The position numbers were made by a program, and so were the translations under genes. A model generated the notes under the pieces. The model did not search any database. It was not told the DNA's origin and saw only the letters and a list, made by a program, of their open reading frames with translations. A DNA stretch of 64,000 nucleotides from Panaeolus papilionaceus (lineage: Eukaryota > Basidiomycota > Agaricomycetes > Agaricales), in the NCBI GenBank assembly GCA_015501605.1, contig JADNRZ010000025.1:186001-250000 (forward strand), given 5' to 3'. This document shows positions 1-12,220 of the stretch, one piece after another (position 1 is the first letter of the stretch; each line of letters begins with the position of its first letter).

Positions 1-74
1 GAGGTAAGTACAAATGAGCAACGAGAGCAACGAGACGGCATGAACATAAAATAATAATAATAAACCCTCTCCGA

Positions 75-2184
75 CTACCTTTTGACCCCGGGCACCTTTC
101 GAGGCTTTGTAGAGCGATTCCCCCTTGCTACTGAGGATGCTGAAGGGGCGGGTAGTGAAGAAGAAGACGAGTCAGATGGAGCCGCTGCAGTAGATGCACG
201 AGTGGAGCGACGGGTGATGAGCGATGCAGGTGGTTGTGATGTGGGTTCAGGCTCAAGAGTGGGTGATCTTTCACGACCGCTAGAACGGCCAAGAAAGCTA
301 GGGCGACGGGGCAGTGCCCACTGGAGTAAATTTGTGAGGTTGGACAGGGCGGTTAATGAGGTGACCGCAGGAAGTGGTGGTGGTCCCATGAGTTCATGAA
401 TTGGGGATGATGGGCGCTGTGGATCAGATCGTGGTGGAGATGAACGGGGTGGAGATGATGAAGGCGGCGGTTGAGGCTCGTTACCACCAGGGGAAGGTGT
501 GGGTGAGTGGAGAACCTGGCGACGACGAGCTGTTGGACGTGGAGTGACAGGTATGTCATCATCATCATCCTCGTGCGAGTCCTGTGTAGGCCGGCGAGGC
601 GATGGCTGCTGTGTCGATGTAGGTGGTGCCTCTGAATGCACGACTTGACGTGCCTCAGGCTAGCATAGGTAATTAGCAAAGCAAAGAGAGTGATAAACGG
701 CGACTCACCTGGGCATCTGCCTGACCCTGTCTCTCTCCAGCCATTGCTCTCTGCTTCAATGCTATGGCCATCTCGTCCTCCTCATCATCTTCGTCATCTT
801 CGGCTGACTTCCTTCCATAGCACTTTCGCTTCTTGGTTTGTTTGTCACGAAGAGCAGGGAGCTGACTATTAAAATACATTAGTACCGCAAACGAGCACGA
901 ATAACAACTTACCTGGTTAGAAAATCCAACGTCTCCTTGGTCCAGGCGTCTTCGGGTTGAGTAAATATACTCAAAATTCGGTCATAGAACTCGGGATAGT
1001 CGAATCCACATTTCGGCGTCTGTCCCCAGTTATCAACACTAGAGAGCGCGAATACGAGCTATAAAAAACTGTATCAGTAATTGCAAATGCGACAGAAAGA
1101 ATTGAAAACACTTACGTGGGTCCCAACACAAGCAACAACCTCAGGCGTGACGCGCTGGAGGTTATGCATCTCGGCTTGGGATGCCTTAGCTGCTGTTCGT
1201 ATGCTGGTCTGAATCGAGTCTTTGCCAGAGAGAATGGCTCGCATAGCCTGAATTGAGTGAGAAACTACAATTTGAGAACGAGAAGATTACGTACCCGAAT
1301 AAAAGCATGGCCCCGAAAGAGGCCTGACGAAATAGAGGCTGCATCGTATACAGTCCCGGAAGGATAGAATGCTGAGGGGAAAAGCTTGTTGGAAATCTTG
1401 AATTTTCCTTCGTTGACGTTGGCATTGAATCGTCTGTTATGAATTAATGAGATAAACCATAATTTAAAGGTAATAAATACGTGCTTACATTGGGTCTTCA
1501 TCATAGCGGTGTCGATACTTGAGGGGACAAAGAAGTGCTCCAGTCATGACGTGATTAAACCCTTGCTCACTCTTGCAGGTGATGGGTGGGTTAATGACAT
1601 CGCGCTTGATGTTTGCTGGAATAAAGCTGGTGACGTTGGTGCGCAGGGTGCTGGTGTCGCTATTTCGGCCCTCAGCTACATGACCTAATGAAGCGCATAT
1701 ACTTAGAATATATGCGCAAAAAAACAAATTAAATAACAAATTTACTTACAACGGCTGCAAGGGGATCAACCAGCTCCGGGAATTCAAGAATATACTTGAT
1801 AAAGTCCTTCAAAATTGGATGCAGAGCGAGAAAACGGTCATGAAGTCGTTTCTCTGCATCCGTTGCGCTAAAAGAATGTCAGAGAGCACTCTAGATAGTT
1901 CATAAAATACACTTACGGTTCATCCTCGGGCTCTCGTTCCTCTACATACGCCATGATAACCGGTTGAGCTTGAAAGAAAAAGGATACCCCCCGCGGAATC
2001 CACTTGAACTTGTTGATCAGTTGGTCAGCGGTGCTTCCAGAGTAGCGCTTAGCGAGAACTATCTGGACAAGTGAATGAAGACTTACTCGATTTCATTCTC
2101 CTTAACTCCGAAACCTTCAAGAAGGCCTATCAGCTCACGACGCTTGAGGCCTGTATGAGTAACCTCTCGCAGAGTGGGAGCCAT
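75..2184 (-). CDS. DUF6698-like agaricomycete protein, nine exons
   Basis: I join nine exons by consistent GT-AG junctions: 2184-2087, 2062-1917, 1867-1750, 1684-1489, 1433-1295, 1247-1116, 1058-913, 865-709 and 659-75. The start is the ATG at 2184; an upstream in-frame ATG at 2271 gives a weaker N-terminus. The centre of the protein carries the DUF6698 signature: an FPSAFYPSGT stretch followed by GLFRGHAFIRAMRAI, then a segment ending in LVFALSSVDNWG and a DYPEFYDRI block. This family is common in Agaricomycetes and has no assigned function. The second half is disordered: a KKRK basic motif beside an acidic run (about 10 D/E), then a long Pro/Ser/Arg-rich tail. The basic-acidic motif could be a nuclear localisation signal (inference). 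Family call fairly sure, exon ends moderately sure. Confidence 0.72.
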
Positions 2185-3565
2185 GGGGGATGGGGGATGG
2201 TAGTGGTTTGGGAAAGAGTTACGTTTTAAACTCCGCAGGTAAAGCGCGCCTGCAAAATGTGATACGGTCATATGACACGTGAATGGGCGTTTGAATCCTC
2301 TCGTTTACTCTGTTCACTCTGCTTATTAGGGTTTGAATACCTGTGCCATTTGAGGGTATGTCGTGTCTATACATGTACCAAGTCAAAATTTAGTACAATT
2401 TCAGATGGATAAAAACCACCAGAATACATACCTCATACCATTGGGATATCCGTTTGAGCATTCGTTAGTGTGCGCATGTCCGCCTCCATCTCAAATTAAA
2501 CAAACTCAGTTCAATTCTGAGACCGAACTCGAAGGATTGCGTGAGAAAACTCACTTAAGCCGTACATTAAGACTGAAGCACATTTTCAGTCATTATATTT
2601 GCATTTCATCTTCGTAACTAAGTATACGAACTACCTCGTTCATGAGAGAACCCGGCGGCTCGTGTGTTTGTGTGTGCGTCCGTGCCCATCACCGTTGCAA
2701 GCTTCACATTACCACTCGATCTTACAACTTGCATTGTTTAATATGCCTGGTCTATCTTGTATACGAAGCCCGAATGGCGCCCATGACTATACATAAGGTA
2801 CCATTAGACTGGTACATATGTATATGGATACTAAGTGACTGGCAATGCTCATACACCACAACTATATGCCTGCCATGTCCCTGGTATATCAAAGGCATTC
2901 TCGCGTCAGCTTGTATAGAGAACACGCGGCGGGGGACCTTTATAGAAGTAGATACATGGCAGTCATGACCTATGCATGTCACTGCCAGACTGGTGGTACA
3001 TGCCAGATCATATAAGAATTCGGACTATTTTACGATGGTTGACATCAGGCAAGGGGATTAAAAGAAACTTGTCAAACCCACCATCTTCTTTTGACGCGTG
3101 TTTCTGCGAAGGCCTGTTCTAACAACGGAAGGGACACGGATGAGGGCCTGAAAGGGACAGACACGTAAGTCAGCCTGCGGTTAGCGTGTTCAAGTAACGA
3201 CCTACCATTATATTGTGGTTAATGGTTGGGTGAGAGGAGTTGGTCTTGAGGGTCAGGAGGCGGTATAGGGACGGGGGAGTACACGAAATCGAGACTGCGA
3301 ACTATTTATCATTAGAGTGGGGTTGTTGGACAAAGGCCATGGCTTGATCTGGTATGCGGCAAGATTTGATTGGCCAGACATCGATGGCCACTCGACTTGA
3401 GTGGCAAAACAAAAAGATTTGAGGATGATAAACTGGTAATAAAGACACAGACAACTGACCTTTGTCATTAGGAAACTTGGCAAGGCACAGAGCGAGGACT
3501 TATTAATATCGCCCATATCAGCTCAAATTCACCCCCTCCCCTCCTCTTGTTCCGACATCTCCACC
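2185..3565. other. Intergenic, shared 5' region of two divergent genes
   Basis: This stretch lies between the DUF6698-like gene (minus) and the WD40 gene (plus), so it should hold both promoters. The open frames inside it are short, low-quality and lack recognisable motifs. I see no clear repeat or RNA gene. Confidence 0.5.
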
Positions 3566-6340
3566 ATGAATGCTGATACATATCCACCTTCTACCAATAA
3601 TCACAACATAGACCTTGACCACCTTGCAGTGTTTCTAACTGACGAAAAATTGGGCATCCCCGGTCAAGGAGATATTCTCTCCGTTAAACTGTCAACTACA
3701 GGCCGCTATATCGCTGTAGGCTATGAGCAAGGCATTGTCCAGGTGAGGTCGTGCCGCTTACCTATTTGATTCATTCCTCATTCATTGGCTACCATGCAGA
3801 TCTGGGACAGTGATCACGAAGACCAAGATGTTGCAATCCGCTGCCTTCGGATCTCGAAAGGTGCGCCTGTGCAAGCCATAGCATGGCACCCGGAATACGA
3901 CAATGTTCTCTTCATTGGAACCGCCAATGGTTCGATTCACAAGCACGTCCTCGGTGAAGGGGTTGGTGGACCATCATCACTTTCTGTGTATGTCTGACAA
4001 GTCCTATCACTAGCTTGAGCGTGACAACAGTAGTTGTCTGCAACTTTCCAACACATTTATCCACCAAATCGCCATAGACTGCAAGGGGCAACGATTGGCA
4101 GTGGTCTCTGGTTACAACGCCGGATTTATTGAAGACATCAACAACTGTAAGTCGTTGTTACACTAACCCGGGCAATCTTTCCTGAATATGTTTACACGTC
4201 GTCAGTTAAACCTACAGATAAAAGGTCCAACGTCAAGTGGATCTACCTTCACCCAACCCCTCAGCACTCGCAGAATGTCGTGCAGGAGCCGATGCCGTGC
4301 AGCGTTTTAATCGACGATGATAGGATCGTTGTTGTTCATGCGGGCGTCCTAGGCATAAGGTTAGTAGCCAGTTTATTTTCGTGATTGCTTGTGACTTACA
4401 GTGACCAGAATTATGAGTTTAACGCAACCGCATGCCATTCTGTGGATCCCTGTTGATGGAATGCATGTTTTCGATGTGCCAACAGTGTAAGTGAGTCATT
4501 GTTTCCGCCTCGTTCCAGAGACTTATTTGGGGCAATCTATAGCTATGTTGGGGGACAGTTTTCCCCTTCTGGAGACTATGCCGCCCTATGTCAGCAAGGA
4601 AAGCCTCAGGTGGACTGGTATTGCACCAGAACTGGAAGAATGGTCACGACGACGTCGCCAAGAATGCACAAACACCTGCAATTGCTCGACTGGAATCAAA
4701 AGATCGATGTCATATTTTTGGACGAGGACACTCTAATTACAGGAGGAGCAGCTGACCAAATTCTAGTCTGGCGCAGAGAATCCCAGGGCGCTCCCTTGAT
4801 ATTAACACAGCCAGCTGGGAAAGAGGCCGCCGATTATTGTAAGTGACGTGGTTGAGAGTATCAGAAGACTGCTCATCACCTAATAAACAGAAATGCAATT
4901 TTTTGTCAGTCAAATCGCTCTTGTATGTATAAAGCTTTTATTAACGAACCACAGGGAATTTCGAATGATAACAACGGCGCAAGAATCTTCAGCATCATCG
5001 ACAACCACTATGCAAGGGATATGTCGACCATCTAGGTGCTTGAATTGAAAACAGTCCCTGCAGGTCATGCCCTGCTTACAGCCTCCGACGATTTCGTCTC
5101 GTGGAAGCCACAATTGTTGCAAGATGAAGGGATGAGGGAGAGGGATGACATATATTGCACACCGCCTCCGAGACCAGGTGCTTCAGAACCTTCGTCTACT
5201 CTTCTCAATTCCTCTCTTCTTCTATCTCGCCATCAACGTCGAAGGTCGAATGCTTCAAACGACAGCATGTATCTCTCCCCTCATCGCAGTGCAAACCCAG
5301 AGCAGGTAACCGAGGAAGCATGGATGGAGGGTCCCAAGGAGGAAGATAGAGAAACAGATGTTGGGGAGGAAGCCAATGAGGTTCAGCTTGAAGAAGTCGA
5401 GGGCGAGCATGTGAATGCGACGGTTTCAACTCAGCCTCCCTTCGTTCTCGCAAATCCCATGAATGTGTATTCCCCTCCTCCAACACTGTCTAGGCCAGTT
5501 TCCAGCGTCCAGTCTAACCAACGGCAAGCCCAATCCACCGCCAAGGTAATGAAAACTTTGAAGGCATCGATGCCCATGACGGCACCCATACATATGAACG
5601 CTGCGGACCGCCTTCATACCCATCCAACCACATCGCCATTGTCCCCTCTTCCTCTTCCTCTTCCTCTTCCTGTATCCATGGGCCCGCCCATTCCGATGAT
5701 CTTGTCTCCTCCAAAGGGCCTCATGTGTCCATCCCAAACGTCCGATGTGGCTCCCCATGTCGCCTCTTCTGAGCGTAGCTCCCCTTCACCATCTTTCAAG
5801 GCTGAAGAAAAGGTTACTTATAGCTGCCCATCTGGAGAGGCAACCATCCCTTCTACACCCATGGCAAAACTTCGGGTAACAGCCTCTGCATCCAATTCCC
5901 TGGTCCAGATTAGATGGCCTTCTGCATCATCCTTGGATGACTTGAAGGCTCGGCTATCGCTTGTTTGGAGGAGGTTTTCTTGGATATCTTTCGGAACCTT
6001 TGTCGTCGTTTGCATAGGGCTCTGGTTGCTGAGAGGTAGCAGGAAGGCAGGCACCACGTCTCAGGCGTCTGCTCCTCTTCCTGATTCGTCATCGACCTTG
6101 ATGGCGATTATGGATGCACCGGGAGGTGCGCAGGCACCTGTCAATCCGGTATGCATGTGTGGCTTCACAATGGACGCGTATCAGCAAGCAGATACGAAAG
6201 TGACCCCATATGCGGTTTCTGTGATGATTCCGCAGGCGATGAAGCCCCTGGACATTGGACCACAGGCTGGCGACTACTGCGTTTGCGATTTCAGTGGGAC
6301 TGTGATGGTGGACAGGTTGCAGCGTCCCATAGATGAATAA
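3566..6340 (+). CDS. WD40-repeat protein with C-terminal transmembrane segment
   Basis: The start ATG at 3566 is in good context (CCACC before it). Exons near 3566-3742, 3800-3987, 4031-4147 and several more to 4838 read as beta-propeller blades: SVKLSTTGRYIAVGYEQG, then IWDSD; IAWHPEYDNVLFIGTANGSI; FSPSGDYAALC; DEDTLITGGAADQILVWRR. The last long exon (to 6340) encodes a Pro/Ser-rich disordered region including an LPLPLPLPLP run, one strong membrane segment (about 5974-6033, FVVVCIGLWLL) and a short Cys-containing tail (CMCG, YCVC). The blades probably face the cytosol and the tail the lumen or outside (inference). The junction between the last blade exon (donor at 4839) and the long exon is unresolved, because an in-frame TAG stands at 5033-5035. 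Either splicing avoids it, or the gene is split by a nonsense codon. Function unknown. Confidence 0.65.
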
Positions 6341-7638
6341 TGAATGACTGGTGAATGCTGGACAGATTAGAAATACGGATCCAGAAGAAATAGTAATTCA
6401 ACGGACATCCTGTGTATCGTAAAATAGGAATCATGATTAATCTAAATTGTTCTTGTTGAAATCGAGCCGAAAAAATAGGATGGGCTTGTGCTAGAGAAGA
6501 CGATTTGTCCGTGCAAGGAGCGACGACGAATAAATATATATTATAATAAGAAAGCATCAAATAAGAACAAAACGGGTCCGTGAAGGTGAGACATGAGGGA
6601 ATGGTGAGGGCATGCGACTGACTGGCTGCATCAGCTCACCAATGCAAGCAAAGTTTCGAGCACAACATCCCTCAACCTCTTTCATAGCACTTTCAATGCA
6701 ATGCATTGCATCAGCTAACCAATGCATGCAGGCGGGTGAGGTTCGTGACAGTATGGATTTTGTGGACCAGCCGGCATGGGGTGGAATTATCAGAGCCTTC
6801 CAAATGACGCTGCATCAGCTAACCAATGCACGCAAACGGGGGAGGTCCTAGGGGTTTCGTGGATGAGGAGGCATATGCATGGGTTGTAATTATTAGAGCC
6901 TCCCAAACGATGCTGCATCAGCTAACCAATGCATGCAGATGGGGGAGGTCCGTGACGGTATGGGTCTTGTGCACGAGGGAACAAGTATGGAGTGAAGCAT
7001 AAGCTGAAAGGGTTTATCTAGTGGTAGACAACTAAAAATCCACTGCATCAGACGACACAATGCAGGTGAAGATTATGTCTCAACCACCACCTATCCTCCA
7101 TCGACCCGTGTTCACCTGCAACAGCCAACCATTGCAACGCGACAGATCGTCCCATTTCCTCCAAGTCAATTTTAAACACGCTCCTCTAGATCTGGATTAT
7201 TCGCCTGCAGCAGCTGACCATTGCAAAGCGAAGGACCCAGTACAGTACTAGTACTTGGGAAGAAGAATTCGAACTGAGAGTGACAGCGGTAATAATTTTG
7301 CATTTCAGTCTCCGACGGATACACGTGACCAGCTAATCTGACGCTTTGTATAGTACTGATAAGTCTCTTTTGCCTTTCGCCTCATCCAAACACGGTCCTG
7401 TATTGGTTAGCTGATACAGTAGACGTGTTTTATCGATTCTAAGTACTCACTGTGCATTTAAAAAAACTCAGACTTTGTATTGGTTAGCTGATACAGTCGC
7501 CTCACCTCATACCTGCTTAATCTTCATCTCCAACCTCATAAGGACGCGTATTGGCAACCTGATACATTCTTCATCAACTCCTCTGAGGTCGCAGCCGAAA
7601 TTTTGTGTTTAAGTGACCCCTCGAAGTCCTTATATGTC
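6341..7638. other. Intergenic region containing a dyad-repeat array
   Basis: No gene is supported here. The notable content is an array of ten 20-21-nt repeats from 6627 to 7566, listed separately. The flanking sequence is otherwise ordinary. Confidence 0.5.
6627..7566. repeat. Array of ten 20-nt dyad repeats in two orientations
   Basis: The consensus is TGCATCAGCTAACCAATGCA: a 10-nt core CAGCTAACCA between inverted 5-nt ends. Copies in this orientation are at 6627-6646, 6707-6726, 6811-6830, 6914-6933, 7044-7064 (21 nt), 7117-7136 and 7206-7225. Copies in the opposite orientation are at 7399-7418, 7476-7495 and 7547-7566. They are spaced about 50-175 bp apart. The ends vary together in most copies (TGCAT/ATGCA, TGTAT/ATACA, TGCAA/TTGCA), so the dyad is kept while the bases change. 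Two copies (7206 and 7547) break it by one base. The orientation switches at about 7.3 kb. Confidence 0.8.
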
Positions 7639-9337
7639 ATGAGTACTGAAGATTCGCTCCCCAACATTGACTGGAAGCGTGGCTCTGTGACCATCTGTAA
7701 TGGCAGAATCTATGTCTCACTGAACTGCAATCGTCCCCATGCTCTACTTCCAGAGCCTTCTTCCTCCTTGGCATCCCCATTCCTTGACAGAGGGCCGAAC
7801 CAACTCACCATCCATGACTTCAAACAACCAGTGTGGTGGAATAATTCATGGGGCTGGATGGGCTTTATGCCCCTTTCGCCATCCTTTCTCTCAACCCCCT
7901 TTTCCCCATTGGCATGGACGCCAAAGATCACAAGCACCGATGTATCCAAGGTAGATGGTCTCTATGAGAAACGATACAAACTTCTTTACAACACGTCCCA
8001 TGCTTGGAAGCAAGCCGAAGACTGTATTGTCAAAGCCTGTTCCATCATCCGACTGAATCACACCATCCCAGGCGAGCTTCCTCCTCTCCCTTCCGACCTT
8101 GGATTTTTGCGTCATCACTCGAGCCAGAGTGTCGCCAAGCGCCGAGCTGAAATCTCTCGCGACTGGTTTGTCCTGTGGATGGGCTTCCTCTCGTACTTGA
8201 CTCTCATGGCCCAGGCTCATCCCCACTATACCTTCCCCAACCCCACCGACTGTCAGACCGTCAAATGGTATTCCTGCCTTCAAGAGAGAGGGTTTCCACA
8301 TGCATGGTTGGAAGGGCTTGCAAAATCTCGCGTATGTCGATTTGACGCAGATATTGCACGAGTGGGGGTGGTATTGCGGTTGTCAGACACATCAACCAAG
8401 CATCGACCTTCCATTGCATGGTTTATGAAGTACCACATCCCCATTTGGTTCGTGCTAGATGCACAGGAAGAGTCCTGGATTCGCGCTCAGCGTCATCTCT
8501 CAAAAGTTCTTCCACTGCAGGCTATGATCAATGACGTGCTGACTCAGTACTTCAACAGACTGTCTGCCGAAGTCAAGTCCGTAGTCATGGTCTACTACCT
8601 CAACACAACTTTCCGGGATGTCGCAGGAGCTGGACAGGATGCCTCAGGTTGCAACCACGCAAGACAGCAAAACCATTTTGAGACATCTTCTACAGCAGTT
8701 GGCTCTCCATGAAGCAATGATCAGACTCAAGTCTAAGGAAGTTCATTATCCGTGGCCCCAGATGGTGGATACAGACGACTTTCAGGATGCAAAGTTGTAT
8801 GAAACCTGGCAGGAATTTTTTCATCAGCAAGAAATACAGCATGCTGAGCGTGAACGCACCAAGAGCAATCAGGACCATCAGCAGCGCCTGGCCAGAGACA
8901 AGAATCGTGCTCTGAAGAAATGCGTCATTTATCAATGGAAGCAGATTGTATCAGGAGGACAGATTTTCTACGCTAGGATTCGTGTCAGTCGTAAACGTCA
9001 AGAGCAGGTCCTTATATCCTTCATGAAGAAGGACCCTACGACGCGCAAATTCAACGCCTTTGCCGACCCTCCTGAATGGGATCTCTACGAACATTTTGCA
9101 AGGGTTGGACCCACAACAACCCAGGACCCTGAGAGTGAAGTTAGCGATTCCGATGATGTCGAGTTCGGGTCACCTCGTCCAAAGGTCCCATTGGATGTCA
9201 ACCCCTCGTATAATCCTACTCCCATGCATGCTGAAGAGTACTACGGCCCTCACAATTTCACTCCTCTATCTCCACTTCCTCACTCTGGTGTTTCGGGACA
9301 TCAGCAATTTCTGTCAGGGCTACGGAGTACTACGTAA
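7639..9337 (+). CDS. Agaricomycete protein of unknown function, two exons
   Basis: The first exon runs from the ATG at 7639 to 8580. A 46-nt intron (8581-8626, GTAGTC...CGCAG) restores the frame to the second exon, 8627-9337. The product is about 550 residues. The first half is rich in Trp and aromatic residues, with blocks such as VWWNNSWGWMGF and AWFMKYHIPIWFVLDA. The second half has a charged helical segment with ETWQEFFHQQE, then a basic region and an acidic serine stretch (ESEVSDSDDVEF). It resembles a large mushroom-specific family that often has a W-x-x-FF motif and an IPVWF block; I know no function for it. The start is tentative because the frame is open slightly upstream. The dyad-repeat array lies directly upstream and a CTAC-rich repeat cluster directly downstream. 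Confidence 0.6.
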
Positions 9338-9480
9338 CACTACGTAGCACTGTAGTGCTGTAGCATGGGTACCCCTTTACGTAGCACTCTCCCATGTGTC
9401 CATAGTACTACGTAGTGCTCCCTTCATGCTACAAAATGCTACAGAATGCTATGAGAGGGCTACAGACCACTACATAAGTA
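9325..9480. repeat. CTACGTAG/GCTACAG repeat cluster
   Basis: Closely packed variants of CTACGTAGCACT, GTAGTGCTGTAGC and ATGCTACAGAATGC lie here, overlapping the stop of the preceding gene. The 16-mer at 9344-9359 is matched in inverted orientation, 15 of 16 bases, at 10732-10747. This could be one end of a non-autonomous element or simply local repeat growth. Confidence 0.5.
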
Positions 9481-10724
9481 GGTCTGCATTCCATAGAGTG
9501 TAATTTTCAATCATCAAAATATCATATACAATTCAAAATACGACTCAATTAACAAAAAAAAATTAGAAGGAGAAAAAATATATATTCATAAACTATCTAA
9601 TACATCAAAATACAGACGTTAAATAATAAAAATGACCAAATGAACGACAAAAAAAAATAGAGGATCTTCGCAAATGATGAGAGCAGAAATATAGGGGGGA
9701 AATTGCTACAAGCTCGTAAAGAGCTCTCCTATAGGAAAAAGAAACATGAGTATTAGAACATGTGAATAGCCAGAGACACTTACCTATTACCTGGAAAGTA
9801 GAGGCTGAACTGTGGAGAAATGGAAGATGAGGCTGAAGAAGACAGAGAAGTCAGAGGGAGAAGTAACTAAGGAGAGGGTAGAGGAAGAGGAGGCTTAGAA
9901 TTACTGTCCAGTCAGAATAAATAAGTAAAAGGTAAAAAGCAAGAGCAAGAGAACATACCAGAACATCTCAATACTGCCAGCTCAACACCAAATGCCCAAT
10001 GACACACTATGAAACCATCATCAACAGTGTGTCTTATGCTGTCACGAAACATAAACTTACCACCCTTTAGTAGAGAAGCATGTGTAGAATGGTGGAGGTG
10101 GATGTGTATGGTGTACAGAAGATGGTAGTTGAAGGAAAGGATGGACAAGTTTGCAAACACGAACGAGAAATGATTTTCCAGATGGATTTGTCATCGTTTC
10201 ACGCGCCCGGCACGGAGCGGTCAAAAACGGCAAAAAAATCGAACAGTTCGGTTTTGGACGTGACTTTTTGGTCACATGACCACACCCATTGCTTAAACAT
10301 TGAACTTTTGAAGTTTTTCGTCATCAATAAGAGATGATATTTTGGAATAAGTCCTCATAAAATTAAGATGATATGTTGTTTCATTATTTTTGCTTCTAAT
10401 GTAGCTTATATGAATGTCAATTAATTATTATTTTATAGCCTGATCATCCAGGCCTCAGCACAGAAATATATAAGACCACCACCATGACCTACAGTGGCAA
10501 TTGCTACAAACTGTTAGCCTGAAATTTAACTTAAGTTCACGAAAACTATATTAGTGTACTAGCTTTATATATTAGATGATGACTATGAACTTGTTTTTCC
10601 TTAGAATGGTATCCAAAACTCTATAATTAATACTCAGAATATGTATAGATGAATGGAAGACAACTACTGATGGCTCCATACTAGCATAATAAAAATCTGT
10701 ATTACCTCTGATGAATGACATAAC
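9481..10724. other. AT-rich intergenic stretch between inverted CTAC repeats
   Basis: This stretch is AT-rich with several A runs. No open frame has recognisable protein character. It is bounded on both sides by related inverted CTAC/GTAG repeats, so it could be the body of a degenerate short element, but I see no target-site duplication. Confidence 0.4.
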
Positions 10725-10976
10725 ACTCCAGAGTACTACAGTGCTACAGTACGCTACAGTGCCAAGAGGCAAACTACAGGTGATGGCTCTCACGCTACTC
10801 GGAGCTACAGGCCAAAATCAGAAATTGCTGATGGACATTCCTCTCCATCACATTTCCTACACACACCATCTTACAGAGTCGCGACCGAACGACCACAGTA
10901 TGCACTACATGAGCAAGAATTGCCCATCACCACAACAGATGTGCAACCCGCAACTGTGTCTGTCACAGGCGTCCCT

Positions 10977-12220
10977 ATGCAGGAGCATGGCAACCCAAAT
11001 GAGGAGAACGAACACATCACACTGGACCCTAGCCACGATATTGTAAACCATGTTGCCATGTTTTTTGGCTATACCCCGATTCTCAATAAGGAACTGTCGA
11101 ACAGCGAGATAGGATGGAAAAATTGCATCAAGGTTATTGGATGTTGTGCATCAGAAAGCGGGCAGATGGTTGGGAACGACAATCAGGGTATACAACATTT
11201 TGTCTCTCAGTTGCTGTGAGGTTCTGGAGCTCTGGATCCCGACTTAGATGACCTCAATCCTAGGAATCGTAATTTTCTAGCGGCATTGTATCCCATTCAA
11301 GAGAAGGTTGTGAGGGTCAACAGCCGCCTGTACGTCTTCCAGGAACCACAGTCGTTGTCAGTTGACTGGTGTTTGGGGGTTACAACCGCTGCTGCTGCCC
11401 TTCTTCTTGTCAGGTTGATTCTGCAAAACAGGGATCATACGTTGATGACGTTGACGGAGCCCCTTTTGCAAATGCAAGTCCCTTTCCGTACCCTTCTGCT
11501 CTTCCCGGACGCCGACACATCCCTTCGTCAACATGAATCAGTCATCAGAGATGTATCGCAGTACCTGTACCCTAGTGACTATGAGTTCACAACTGTAGAT
11601 TTCGAGGACTACACAACCCTGGTCCAGGAATTTCTCTCCCGTCCCCACGGCCGCGCCGCCCTCTTACAGGGGGGACTTGTTGCCAGAATTGCGAGTCGAT
11701 ATTTGGGCTTTGACACGGTGGCAGATGGCCCGTCCTCTGAAGTTCGTCTGCATTTGGTCGGTGACGTCTTGAAATCGGGGCAAGAAGGTTTCAAGTACAT
11801 GGATGATTGTCTTGAGGACCAAGACATTGAGATCCTCATTGGCGCTTATCATATGAAAACAAGTGAGTTCTCCTGGCCAGAGTATATGTCTAATAACTAG
11901 CACTAATCTAGGCCCCTACAGAACAAGCAAATCAAACAACCGTTGTTTCCTGGCTGCCTCCACCATCGGCATTTTACGAACAAACCAAGGTCAACTATTG
12001 GACCTATTGGTCACCAGGCGACGACGAAATACTTGAATTGGTTTATGATGATATATACACTGGTAAAGGGAAACCGAAGAGCAAGAGAGATTGGAGAAAA
12101 TGGGTGAGGGGTCGACGGGGACCAGGCGCCGCCGCCTCAACTTCAATATTCTACAATAACCTGGTGGAACGGAGCGAAAATTTCATGTGTTCTGTATTTG
12201 GTATTGACTCAGAGGACTGA
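10977..12220 (+). CDS. Agaricomycete hypothetical protein, 5' end unresolved
   Basis: The frame is open from about 10717, but the first in-frame ATG I find is at 10977, so the true start or first exon may lie upstream. A TGA at 11217 is avoided if 11188-11247 is an intron (GTATAC...CTTAG, 60 nt); phase and frame both fit. The next exon runs to about 11861 (donor GTGAGT) and the last, from about 11919, ends at 12220. The middle contains RAALLQGGLVARIASRYLG and DDCLEDQDIEILIGAYHMKT. The end has VVSWLPPPSAF, VNYWTYW and GKGKPKSKRDWRKWVRG. This order (RALLxGG, ExxIxxGxY, SWxPxxxxF, W..W) matches a mushroom-specific family of unknown function that is often found in repeat-rich regions. The family match is from memory and the 5' structure is uncertain. 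Confidence 0.5.

Noticed and set aside
6627..7566. CRISPR-like array
   Set aside because: The genome is eukaryotic, the spacing is irregular, the repeats occur in two orientations and vary; there is no leader or cas gene.
9610..9700. Possible poly(A) tail of a retroelement
   Set aside because: There are A runs, but no reverse-transcriptase, integrase or LTR signature nearby.
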